Shown here piece after piece: positions 16,662 to 24,380 of a stretch of 46,839 nt of DNA. A program made the position numbers and the translations under genes. The notes below the pieces were generated by a model that saw only the letters and a list, made by a program, of their open reading frames with translations, was not told the DNA's origin and searched no databases. This stretch comes from Phycisphaerales bacterium (GTDB taxonomy: Bacteria; Planctomycetota; Phycisphaerae; Phycisphaerales; UBA1924). Position 1 is the first letter of the stretch, and each line of letters opens with the position of its first letter. The stretch covers positions 1-46,839 of the forward strand of contig JANQQZ010000149.1 of the NCBI GenBank assembly GCA_028284805.1, given 5' to 3'.

Positions 16662-17816
16662 ATGAGCCCGACGAACCGAGAGATACCGATCCGAGTGCTG
16701 GTCGTCGACGACTCGGCGTTCATGCGCCGTGCCCTCTCCGCGATCGTCGAGTCCGACGCCGAGCTCGAGCTTGTAGGCACCGCGTTCAACGGGCGCAACG
16801 CGCTCAAGAAAATCGACCAGCTCGAGCCCGACGTCGTCACCCTCGACGTGGAGATGCCCGAGCTCGACGGCATCGGTGCGCTCAAGGAGCTCATGGCGAC
16901 ACACGAGCACCCACCCGCCGTGCTCATGTGCTCCAGCCTGACCCGAGAGGGCAGCCGCGTCGCCCTTGACGCGCTCCAGCACGGCGCGGCGGATGTCATC
17001 GCCAAGCCCACTACAGCGCACGGCCTGCACGAGAGCCCCGACGCACGCCTCATGCTGAGCAAGATCCGGGGCGTCGCGAAGCACAGAAAACGTTTCAAGC
17101 GTCACGCCGAGGCGCAGCAGAAGAGCAATCGGCCCCGGTGCGATGAGCATACGAGCGAGGCCCCGCCGATCTGTCCCGCTGCCACGCGATCGCTGAAACG
17201 CCGGGCGATCTCGTGCGTCGTCGTAGGCTCGTCGACGGGCGGGCCCCCCGCCCTCGAAGCGATGCTCGCCCACCTGCCCGCGACGCTTCCCGTGCCAATC
17301 GTGATTGCCCAGCACATGCCCCCGATGTTCACGCAGAGCCTTGCGGCGCGGCTCGACTCGCTCGCCGAGGTTTCGGTGCTGCACGCCGAGACCGGCATGC
17401 CTCTGCTGCCCGGGAAGGTGTACGTCGCTCAGGGTGGGCGTCACATGCGTGTCGCACGGGCGGGCGCAGGCCGCTCGCAGCTCGAGATCACGACCGAACC
17501 CAGCGACGTCTTGTACAAGCCGAGCGTCAGCGTGCTGTTCGAATCGGCCGTCCATGCGTTCGGCGACAAGACCCTCGGTGTCATGCTGACCGGCATGGGC
17601 GATGATGGCCTCGCGGGCTCAAGAGCCCTCGTCGAGGCCGGAGGGCTGCTCCTCGGGCAGAACGAGGCCTCCTGCGTGGTCTACGGCATGCCCAAGGCCG
17701 TCCACGAAGCCGGGCTGGTCCATGCCCAATTCGATCCACCCGCCCTCGGCCAGGCCATCGCACACATTACCGCGACGACGGCTGATCGCGGCGGAACTCG
17801 AGACCACGCCGCCTGA
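16662..17816 (+). CDS. cheB: CheB chemotaxis protein-glutamate methylesterase
   Basis: CheB removes methyl groups from (or deamidates) chemoreceptors. This 384-residue protein has an N-terminal receiver (acidic pair D16/D17, phospho-acceptor D62 in LDVEMPELDG, K115 in DVIAKPTT), a basic linker of about 60 residues, and the esterase domain. That domain has catalytic Ser191 in GSSTGG, His218 in IAQHMPPMF and Asp315 in MLTGMGDDG. The frame is open upstream to 16536, but that would overlap tRNA-Leu and its terminator, so MSPTNREIP at 16662 is the start. It is the first gene of the che operon, with CheW 111 nt downstream. Confidence 0.95.
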   Translation: MSPTNREIPIRVLVVDDSAFMRRALSAIVESDAELELVGTAFNGRNALKKIDQLEPDVVTLDVEMPELDGIGALKELMATHEHPPAVLMCSSLTREGSRVALDALQHGAADVIAKPTTAHGLHESPDARLMLSKIRGVAKHRKRFKRHAEAQQKSNRPRCDEHTSEAPPICPAATRSLKRRAISCVVVGSSTGGPPALEAMLAHLPATLPVPIVIAQHMPPMFTQSLAARLDSLAEVSVLHAETGMPLLPGKVYVAQGGRHMRVARAGAGRSQLEITTEPSDVLYKPSVSVLFESAVHAFGDKTLGVMLTGMGDDGLAGSRALVEAGGLLLGQNEASCVVYGMPKAVHEAGLVHAQFDPPALGQAIAHITATTADRGGTRDHAA

Positions 17817-17818
17817 TC

Positions 17819-17886
17819 CCGGCGTGCTGCCGGAAACCACAGGATCCCTCTTGAGCGAGGCTGGATCCCGACCGATGCAAGCTCGG
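17819..17886 (+). other. Three adjacent small hairpins in the cheB-cheW gap
   Basis: Successive potential stem-loops are CCGGC/GCCGG (17819-17833), GGATCCCTC/GAG plus GGATCC with a 3-nt bulge (17842-17868), and CCGA/TCGG with a 7-nt loop (17872-17886). They fill most of the 111-nt intercistronic gap. No U-tract follows, so they are not terminators; RNA processing or stability control is possible. Short stems in GC-rich DNA arise by chance. Confidence 0.25.
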
Positions 17887-17927
17887 AAACAGCAGACCGC
17901 CTCGCGTGTCTGAGCCGGAGAGCCCCC

Positions 17928-18452
17928 ATGCAGCACCCCGAGACCCCATCGCAGAACCCGAACGGCTCCAGCGCCGAGCACGCAACCGAGCAGCTCCAGC
18001 TCGTGACCTTCGAGGTCGCCAGCGAGGAGTACGCCGTCGACATCCTGGCCGTGCAAGAGATCAACCGCATGATGGAGGTCACGCGCGTCCCGTCGAGCCC
18101 GCCCGCGGTCGTCGGCGTCATCAACCTCCGAGGCAAGATCATCCCCGTGCTCGACCTCCGCGAGCGATTCGGCATGGAAGCCACCCCCAAGACGGACCAG
18201 ATGCGCATCGTCGTGGTTGAGGTCCACTCGCGCGTGATCGGCTTCATCGTCGACCGCGTACACGAGGTGCTCAGGATCAGCTCGTCCATCGTCGAGCCCG
18301 CGCCGGCCATGGTCTGCTCCATCGACTCCGACTTCATCGCGGGCGTCGGCAAGCTCGAGGACCGCCTGCTGATCCTTCTCGATCTCGAGAAGCTCTTCGA
18401 TCGAGAGCTTGTCGACAACGCCGCGAGCAACGCGCACGCCGCCGCCGCCTGA
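17928..18452 (+). CDS. cheW: CheW chemotaxis coupling protein
   Basis: CheW links chemoreceptors to the CheA kinase. The 174-residue product has a short polar N-terminus and one CheW domain: LVTFEVASEEYAVDILAVQE, then PSSPPAVVGVINLRGKIIPV with LDLRERFGM, and the C-terminal LEDRLLILLDLEKLF. CGGAGAG lies about 7 nt before ATG. It sits between cheB and cheR in the same orientation, with 43 nt to the cheR start. Confidence 0.95.
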   Translation: MQHPETPSQNPNGSSAEHATEQLQLVTFEVASEEYAVDILAVQEINRMMEVTRVPSSPPAVVGVINLRGKIIPVLDLRERFGMEATPKTDQMRIVVVEVHSRVIGFIVDRVHEVLRISSSIVEPAPAMVCSIDSDFIAGVGKLEDRLLILLDLEKLFDRELVDNAASNAHAAAA

Positions 18453-18495
18453 TCCCCAACCCGTCCAGCAACGAGCCCGTAAGGAAGCCCCCACG

Positions 18496-19344
18496 ATGCC
18501 CGCAGTCTCCAGCCCACCCGCCCTCAGCCAGCCGCAGTTCGAGCGACTGCGTCAGATCATCTACGACCGCTCGGGGATCCACTTCCCGGACACCAAGAAG
18601 TACGTCCTCGAGTCCCGACTGGGTCACCGCTTGGGCGAGCTCGAGATCGAGGACTACGACCAGTACATCGTCTTCCTGACCATGGGCCCCTACCAGGCCG
18701 ACGAGTTCCAGGAGATGTTCAACCGGATCACGATCAACGAGACGAGCTTCTTCCGCAACGAACCTCAGCTCGACGTGTTCGAGAAGACCGTGCTGCCCGA
18801 GATGCTCGAGAAGCGGGCGTCCAGCAAACGCCTGCGCGTCTGGTCCGCCGCGTGCTCGAGCGGCGAGGAGCCCTACACACTGGCGATGCAGATCCACCGA
18901 TCGCTGGGCGTCCGGGTGAGCGACTGGCGCCTGGAGATCCTGGGCACCGACATCAGCGAGAAGTGCCTGAACATCGCCGCCGCAGGGCGTTACTCCAGCT
19001 ACGCCATCCGCTCGACGCCCGATCTGATCAAGAACCGCTACTTCAAGGCCGAGGGCCTGTTCTACGACCTCGACCCGACCATCCGGTCGATGGTCAGCTT
19101 CGAGAAGCACAACCTCAAGGACACGCTCGCCGCCAAGCGTCACGGCACATGGGACGTCATCTTCTGCCGCAACGTCATGATCTACTTCGACGAGGAAATG
19201 AAAAAGCGCGTCGCCAAGATGTTCCACGACCAGCTGGCCGATGACGGCTGCCTGTTCATCGGGCATTCCGAGAGCCTCCGCACGCTCGACGTTCCATTCG
19301 AGCAGATCCCGATCCCGCAGGGCTTCTGCTACCGCAAGATCTGA
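18496..19344 (+). CDS. cheR: CheR chemotaxis protein methyltransferase
   Basis: CheR methylates receptor glutamates using S-adenosylmethionine. The 282-residue protein has the helical N-terminal domain (FERLRQIIYDRSGIHFPDTK), the family motif INETSFFRN, the SAM-binding motif WSAACSSGEEPYTLAM and the later FCRNVMIYFDEEMKK. ATG 18496 is chosen over the open frame to 18409 because AAGGAAG lies just upstream and the upstream part overlaps cheW. The gap to cheA is 23 nt. The metK gene at 44415 would make the methyl donor. Confidence 0.96.
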   Translation: MPAVSSPPALSQPQFERLRQIIYDRSGIHFPDTKKYVLESRLGHRLGELEIEDYDQYIVFLTMGPYQADEFQEMFNRITINETSFFRNEPQLDVFEKTVLPEMLEKRASSKRLRVWSAACSSGEEPYTLAMQIHRSLGVRVSDWRLEILGTDISEKCLNIAAAGRYSSYAIRSTPDLIKNRYFKAEGLFYDLDPTIRSMVSFEKHNLKDTLAAKRHGTWDVIFCRNVMIYFDEEMKKRVAKMFHDQLADDGCLFIGHSESLRTLDVPFEQIPIPQGFCYRKI

Positions 19345-19367
19345 CCGAGCATCACCGGAAGACACGC

Positions 19368-21644
19368 ATGCCCCTCGACGCCTTCGATCCCGACATCCTG
19401 CAGGACTTCCTGACCGAGTCCGGCGAGCTCCTCGAAGAGCTCGAGGGTGATCTCGTCACGCTCGAGTCCACGCCCGACGACCTCGAGCTGCTCAACCAGA
19501 TCTTCCGGGCGCTGCACACGATCAAGGGCAGCGCTTCGTTCCTTGGCCTGACCAACCTGGTCGATGTCGCGCATGCGGCCGAGACCGCGCTCAACGCCGC
19601 ACGCAGCGGCGAGGTCGTTGTCGACCGCAACGCAATGGACCTGCTGCTCGAGGCGGTCGACACCGTGCGTCTGCACCTGCAGCAGATCCCTGCCGGCGAG
19701 CCGCTCGCAACGCCCAACCCAGCCGTGGTCGAGGGGTTGACACGCCTCGGCTCGGGCGAGCCGATCGACGCGTCGCAGCCCGAGACCCAGACCGCGACGA
19801 TCGAGAGCGCTCAGTCAGCGTCCGGCGCCGACGGGCGTGTCATCTCCCGGCTCGAACTGCCCGCAAACAAGACCGATCTGATCGAGTTCCTGCTCGCCGA
19901 TCTCGACGAGACGCTCGCGCAGATCGACGCCCAGGTCACCGCGCTGCGTGAAGAAGCGGAACGCGCCGAGGCCGCCGACGCGCTGGTCGAGCTCGGCGAG
20001 ACGCTCGCCCGCTCGGCCGAGTTCTTCGAGTTCAGCCAGATGGCCGAACTCGCACAACTGCTCAACGCGACCGGCCAGACGCTGCCCTCGCTCGGCGAGA
20101 CGCACACCGCCAGCCTGCTCCCTCGCATCGAAGCCGTCGCGAGCATCCTCCGCGAGCAGGCCGAGGGCCTCGCCGCGAACAACGTGATCACCTGCCCGGT
20201 CGAGACCCTCGGCGCGAGGATCCGCGACCTGCTCGAGGGGCTCGACCCCGAAGACGACCTCGTGCTCGCCGAAGACGCGACCGCCCAGGACGTGCTCCGT
20301 CTCGACGGCGTCATCTCCTCCGGCGACACGAACGACACGCCGCCCAACCCCGACGCACCCGGTGCCGAGCCCGAGCCCGCCGACGCCGCCCCGCAACAGG
20401 CCAGTACGCCTGAAGCCAGAGCCGAGCCGCCCGCCAGCACCCCCGCGGTCGAGCAGACCATCCGCGTCGAGGTCGGGCGTCTCGAGACGCTTATGAACCT
20501 CGTGGGCGAACTCGTGCTGCAGAAGAACCGTGTCGCCGCGCTCGCGCGGCAGCTCGAGAGCACCGAGCAGCTCGAGGGCGAGTTCCGCGAGGACATCACC
20601 GTCGCCGCAGGCAACCTCGATCGGGTGACGGGGGACATCCAGGTCGCCGTCATGCGCACCCGGATGCAGCCGCTCGACAAGCTCTTCGGCAAGTACCCCA
20701 GGCTCATCCGCGACCTGGCCAAGAAGACGGACAAGCAGATCAGCCTGGTCATCGAGGGCGGCGAGACCGAGGTCGACAAGTCCGTGCTCGAAGAGCTGGG
20801 CGACCCCATGGTCCACCTGCTCCGCAACGCCGCCGACCACGGGCTCGAGCTGCCCGCAGACCGCGTCGCGGCGGGCAAGGACGAGGGCGGCACCATCAGG
20901 ATCGTCGCCGCCCACGAGGGCAGCCATGTCAGCGTCCGCATCATCGACGACGGGCGGGGCATGCCGCGCGACCGGATCGCCGCCAAGGCCGTCGAGAAGG
21001 GCCTCGCGACCGAGCAGGAGGTCGCCCAGCTCTCCGACCGCGAGGTCTACCGCTTCATCCTTGCCGCCGGGTTCTCCACCGCTGCCGAGGTGACCGACCT
21101 CTCGGGGCGGGGCGTGGGCATGGACGTCGTCCGCACCAACATCGAGGCGCTCAAGGGCACCATCGACGTCGACTCGACGCCCGGCTCGGGCACCGAGATC
21201 ACCATCAAGATCCCGCTGACCGTCGCCATCATGCCCGCGATGCTCGTCCGCGTCGACGAAGAGATCTACGCCATCCCACTCGCCAACCTGCTCGAGATCG
21301 TTCGACCGGAATCCGGACGCGTCAGCACCATCAGCGGCCAGCCCGTCCTCAGGCTCCGAGACAGCATCCTCCCGCTGCTGAGCGCCCAGAAGCTCTTCGG
21401 CACCGACCCCCACTCACGCGGCGAGGCGCCGTTCGCGGTGGTTATCCAGCACAACGACCGGGCCTTCGGCCTCCTCGTCAGCGAGTTAATTGGACAGCAA
21501 GAGATCGTCATCAAGCCGCTCGACGAGATGTTCGATCATAAGGGTCCGGTGAGCGGCGCAACCGTCCGTGACGACGGCGGCGTCAGCCTCATCGTGGACG
21601 TGGCTCAGATGGCGAGGATCGCCGAACACCAGACGGACGAGTAA
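19368..21644 (+). CDS. cheA: CheA chemotaxis histidine kinase, with a second degenerate Hpt-like region
   Basis: The 758-residue kinase has an N-terminal Hpt (P1) domain with His50 in LHTIKGSASFLGL. Residues about 165-270 look like a second Hpt fold (LVELGETLARSAEFFEFSQM) that lacks a phosphorylatable histidine at the aligned position. An acidic, Pro/Ala-rich linker (about 305-365) follows, and no P2 domain is evident. Then come the dimerisation helices (TLMNLVGELVLQKNRVAAL), the ATPase domain (N-box HLLRNAADHGLE, G1 IDDGRGM, G2 DLSGRGVGMDVV) and a C-terminal CheW-like domain (IYAIPLANLLEIV). It is in the che operon between cheR and cheX. Confidence 0.95.
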   Translation: MPLDAFDPDILQDFLTESGELLEELEGDLVTLESTPDDLELLNQIFRALHTIKGSASFLGLTNLVDVAHAAETALNAARSGEVVVDRNAMDLLLEAVDTVRLHLQQIPAGEPLATPNPAVVEGLTRLGSGEPIDASQPETQTATIESAQSASGADGRVISRLELPANKTDLIEFLLADLDETLAQIDAQVTALREEAERAEAADALVELGETLARSAEFFEFSQMAELAQLLNATGQTLPSLGETHTASLLPRIEAVASILREQAEGLAANNVITCPVETLGARIRDLLEGLDPEDDLVLAEDATAQDVLRLDGVISSGDTNDTPPNPDAPGAEPEPADAAPQQASTPEARAEPPASTPAVEQTIRVEVGRLETLMNLVGELVLQKNRVAALARQLESTEQLEGEFREDITVAAGNLDRVTGDIQVAVMRTRMQPLDKLFGKYPRLIRDLAKKTDKQISLVIEGGETEVDKSVLEELGDPMVHLLRNAADHGLELPADRVAAGKDEGGTIRIVAAHEGSHVSVRIIDDGRGMPRDRIAAKAVEKGLATEQEVAQLSDREVYRFILAAGFSTAAEVTDLSGRGVGMDVVRTNIEALKGTIDVDSTPGSGTEITIKIPLTVAIMPAMLVRVDEEIYAIPLANLLEIVRPESGRVSTISGQPVLRLRDSILPLLSAQKLFGTDPHSRGEAPFAVVIQHNDRAFGLLVSELIGQQEIVIKPLDEMFDHKGPVSGATVRDDGGVSLIVDVAQMARIAEHQTDE

Positions 21645-21673
21645 AAACGAGACAGCCCACTGCGGGGAGCACC

Positions 21674-22171
21674 ATGGACCCACGGTACATCACACCCTTT
21701 ATCGCAAGCATTCAGAATGTCTTCTCGACCATGCTCCAGCTCCCGGTCTCGATCGACGAGCCGAGGCTCAAGCAGGACAACCGAGCCACCTACGACGTCT
21801 CCGCCATCATCGGGATGTCGGGCGACGTCACGGGCAACGTCGTCCTCAGCTTCCCCGCCGACACGGCGCAGCGGCTCGTCGCCCTCTTCATCGGCGAGGA
21901 CATCTCCACGGACAATCCTGATTTCGCCGACGCGATCGGTGAGCTCGTCAACATGGTGGCAGGCAACGCCAAGGCCGATTTCTCGGGCAAGGCCGTCTCC
22001 ATCAGCTGCCCCAGCGTCATCATCGGCCAACACCACGCCGTGAGCTCGGGCAGCGACACGCCCTGCGTCATCATCCCATGCCAGACCGACTGCGGCGAGC
22101 TCGCCATCGAGATCGCCATCCGTGAAACCAACGCCGCATCGACCGGCGACAGCACAGCCCAGGCCGCCTGA
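21674..22171 (+). CDS. cheX: CheX-family CheY-phosphate phosphatase
   Basis: CheX dephosphorylates CheY~P to end the signal. The 165-residue protein has the CheX/CheC fold and the catalytic signature ExxN in AIGELVNMVAGNAKADF, preceded by VVLSFPADTAQRLVALFIGE. Unlike CheC, only one such motif is visible. It lies 29 nt after cheA and 27 nt before cheY, which fits the role. No cheZ or cheD is present in the window. Confidence 0.9.
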   Translation: MDPRYITPFIASIQNVFSTMLQLPVSIDEPRLKQDNRATYDVSAIIGMSGDVTGNVVLSFPADTAQRLVALFIGEDISTDNPDFADAIGELVNMVAGNAKADFSGKAVSISCPSVIIGQHHAVSSGSDTPCVIIPCQTDCGELAIEIAIRETNAASTGDSTAQAA

Positions 22172-22198
22172 CCACGACCGCACGACCGGAGCCCAACG

Positions 22199-22567
22199 AT
22201 GAAGATTCTCCTCATCGACGACTCGAAGACTATGCGCAACATCCAGAAAGCCGTGCTCAGCCAGCTCGGTTACACCGAGATCGAGGAGGCCTGCGACGGG
22301 CAGGACGCCCTCAGCAAGGTCGGCGCCTTCGCACCCAACCTCCTGCTCGTCGACTGGAACATGCCCAAGATGGACGGGCTCACCTTCGTCCGCAACTTCC
22401 GCCAGAACGACAAGACCACGCCCATCATCATGGTCACCACCGAGAGCGAGAAGTCGCGCGTCATCGAAGCGATCAAGGCCGGCGTCAACAACTACGTCGT
22501 CAAGCCCTTCACGCCCGACATCCTCAGCCAGCGCATCAACGAGACGCTGGGGCGGCTCGCCGCCTGA
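22199..22567 (+). CDS. cheY: CheY-type single-domain response regulator
   Basis: This 122-residue receiver has all key residues: acidic pair D7/D8 (LLIDDSKTM), phospho-acceptor D52 (LLLVDWNMPKMDG), conserved Thr in IIMVTTESE and K102 in VVKPFTPD. It is the probable output of CheA in this cluster, acting either on a flagellar switch or on a pilus motor. Spacing to cheX is 27 nt. Confidence 0.95.
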   Translation: MKILLIDDSKTMRNIQKAVLSQLGYTEIEEACDGQDALSKVGAFAPNLLLVDWNMPKMDGLTFVRNFRQNDKTTPIIMVTTESEKSRVIEAIKAGVNNYVVKPFTPDILSQRINETLGRLAA

Positions 22568-22592
22568 GAACACCCACACGAGGACCGCCGCC

Positions 22593-22952
22593 GTGCGTGT
22601 GCTGCTCGTCCATCCGTGCGCAACCACGCGCCAGATCGTGCGAGGCCTGCTGCGCGATGCCGGGGTCAGCGACATCGCAGAGGCATCCTCTGGCCGGGAC
22701 GCCCTCGCCGTCACCCGGTGCGCGACGCCCGACGCGCTCGTGATCGCGTCCACGCCCGAGCGCCCCGATCTCCAGAGCTTTCTCGCGACGTTCCAGAGCG
22801 AACACCCGTCGGAACCCGTCGTCGTCCTGACGCCCCACGCCCATGACGACCAGCAATCGGGCGTGCCCAGCGGGTGCTCCGCCTCGCCGGTCGACCGACG
22901 GCGCCTGCACGAGACGATGCGGAGCATCGCCCACCGCCGATCTGCCGCCTGA
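22593..22952 (+). CDS. Degenerate receiver (pseudo-CheY) protein
   Basis: This 119-residue protein aligns along its length with the CheY just upstream: MRVLLVHPCATTRQIVRGLL corresponds to the first 20 residues of CheY. Every phospho-transfer residue is lost. The acidic pair is H7/P8, the acceptor position is Ala52 (LVIASTPERP), and the lysine region reads GCSASPVD. The reading frame is intact, with a GTG start at 22593 25 nt after cheY, so it is unlikely to be a simple pseudogene. It could be a phosphorylation-independent binding partner in the che complex. Confidence 0.75.
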   Translation: MRVLLVHPCATTRQIVRGLLRDAGVSDIAEASSGRDALAVTRCATPDALVIASTPERPDLQSFLATFQSEHPSEPVVVLTPHAHDDQQSGVPSGCSASPVDRRRLHETMRSIAHRRSAA

Positions 22953-23028
22953 ATACCCGCGAATGCACGATGGCACGCCGGATCTCGATGACGCGTAAGC
23001 CCGGGCGGGCTCACGCCACGACCGCCGC

Positions 23029-23057
23029 TGGACATCGCGTCCGCCCTGCGCCACAAT
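23029..23057 (+). promoter_or_regulatory. Promoter for the secreted haem-motif protein, leaderless geometry
   Basis: TGGACA (23029-23034), a 17-nt spacer and CACAAT (23052-23057) are followed by 6 nt and then GTG 23064. Predicted +1 is the G of the start codon. This is one of the best-formed promoters of this type in the window because the -35 is also recognisable. Confidence 0.6.
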
Positions 23058-23063
23058 CACCGC

Positions 23064-24290
23064 GTGAGCGACGGCATCCGCACAGCCCGACTCCTCGCTG
23101 CCGGCCTCGTCCTCGCGACGCTGCTCGTCGCCAGACCCGGCGCACAGCCCGAGGAGCAACGCACCGCGACCGTCGTCCTGCAGGACGGCCAGGTCATGAC
23201 CGGCGAGCTCGTCTCCGAGTCCGACGATGAGATCGTCCTGCTCATCAGCGGTGTGCGCACCACCATCGCGACTGAGCGCATCCGCGAAAGCTACATCCAG
23301 CCCCCGATCGAGGAACGCTACCAGCGGATCCGCGCCACGATCGGTGACGACGACGCCGAGCAGCTCGTCCAGATCGCCGAGTGGCTGCTGGCCCGGTCAC
23401 GCCCGGATCTGGCGATCGCCGATCTCGAGGCCGCGCTCCGCGCCGACCCCTTTCACGAGCGTGCCCGCGAGCTGCTGGTCGTCGCCCGCGAGGCCTTGAA
23501 GCTCCTCGAGGGCCGGGACGAACCCGAGCCCGAGCCGGGCAACGCCGACAACCCGGAGCCCCCCGCGCGCCCCGCGCCCCACGAGAAGGCCGAAGACTTC
23601 CCCCTCATCACCGACGACGACGTGAACATCATCCGCGTCTACGAGGTCGACCTCGAGAACCCACCGCGCATGGTGATCGACCGCGACACCATGGAGTCGG
23701 TCTTTCAGGATTTCGCGGGCCAGCCCGGCATCCCAGCGACCCAGGCAGGACGCGAGGCCCTGCTCCAGGCCTCCCCGGCCGAGCAGCTCAGCCTCCTCTT
23801 CTCTCTCAGGGCCCGCGAGTACTACCCGCAGGTCCGCGTCCTCGCTGAACCAGGAGCCCTCGAGCGGTTCCGAGACGACGTCTACGGCACATGGCTGGCG
23901 CGCGGGTGCGCCTCCTTCCGCTGCCACGGCGGCTCCGAGGCGGGACGCCTCCGACTCCCCCGCGCACGCAAGACCGACCCCAAGGTCTACCTCACCGCGA
24001 TGCTCATCCTCGAGGCCTATCGGACGGGCGAGGGCACACCCCTGCTCCGGTTCGACGAGCCCGCCGAGAGCATCCTGCTCCACGCAGGCCTGCCCAGGCA
24101 CCTCTCCAGTGCTCCGCACCCCGAAATCCCGGGCTGGAGGCCCGTCTTCCGGAGCACCAACGACAGCCGGTTCCGTGAGGGCGTCCGATGGATCGACGCC
24201 ATGTACACCCCACGCCCCGACTACCCCATAGACTACGACCCGCCGACCGCCATGGAACCGGGCGAGGCGGAGCCGCGTTCTCCCCGTTGA
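23064..24290 (+). CDS. Secreted protein with Sm-like N-domain and a CX4CH haem-c-like motif
   Basis: This 408-residue protein has a signal peptide (residues about 8-27, LLAAGLVLATLLVARPGAQ). A small Sm-like beta barrel follows (VVLQDGQVMTGELVSESDDE, with IVLLISGVRTTIATERI), then two or three TPR-like helices (about 85-145) and a Pro/Glu linker. The C-terminal domain contains C282ASFRCH288, a CX4CH variant of the haem c attachment motif. Planctomycetes are rich in large cytochrome-like proteins, so a c-type haem protein is plausible, but one motif alone does not prove it. The start is GTG with a leaderless-type promoter. The coiled-coil lipoprotein follows. Confidence 0.7.
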   Translation: MSDGIRTARLLAAGLVLATLLVARPGAQPEEQRTATVVLQDGQVMTGELVSESDDEIVLLISGVRTTIATERIRESYIQPPIEERYQRIRATIGDDDAEQLVQIAEWLLARSRPDLAIADLEAALRADPFHERARELLVVAREALKLLEGRDEPEPEPGNADNPEPPARPAPHEKAEDFPLITDDDVNIIRVYEVDLENPPRMVIDRDTMESVFQDFAGQPGIPATQAGREALLQASPAEQLSLLFSLRAREYYPQVRVLAEPGALERFRDDVYGTWLARGCASFRCHGGSEAGRLRLPRARKTDPKVYLTAMLILEAYRTGEGTPLLRFDEPAESILLHAGLPRHLSSAPHPEIPGWRPVFRSTNDSRFREGVRWIDAMYTPRPDYPIDYDPPTAMEPGEAEPRSPR

Positions 24291-24380
24291 GGCCCGGCAC
24301 CCAGGCCGCCAGGCTGTGACCGCGCACGATGCCGATCACACCGCCAAGGGCCTCTGACGCCCACACACAGAGACCATGCC

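Noticed and set aside
17842-17886. Cyclic-di-GMP riboswitch in the cheB-cheW gap
   Set aside because: The hairpins lack the conserved GEMM joining sequences and tetraloop-receptor pairing; only generic stems are visible.
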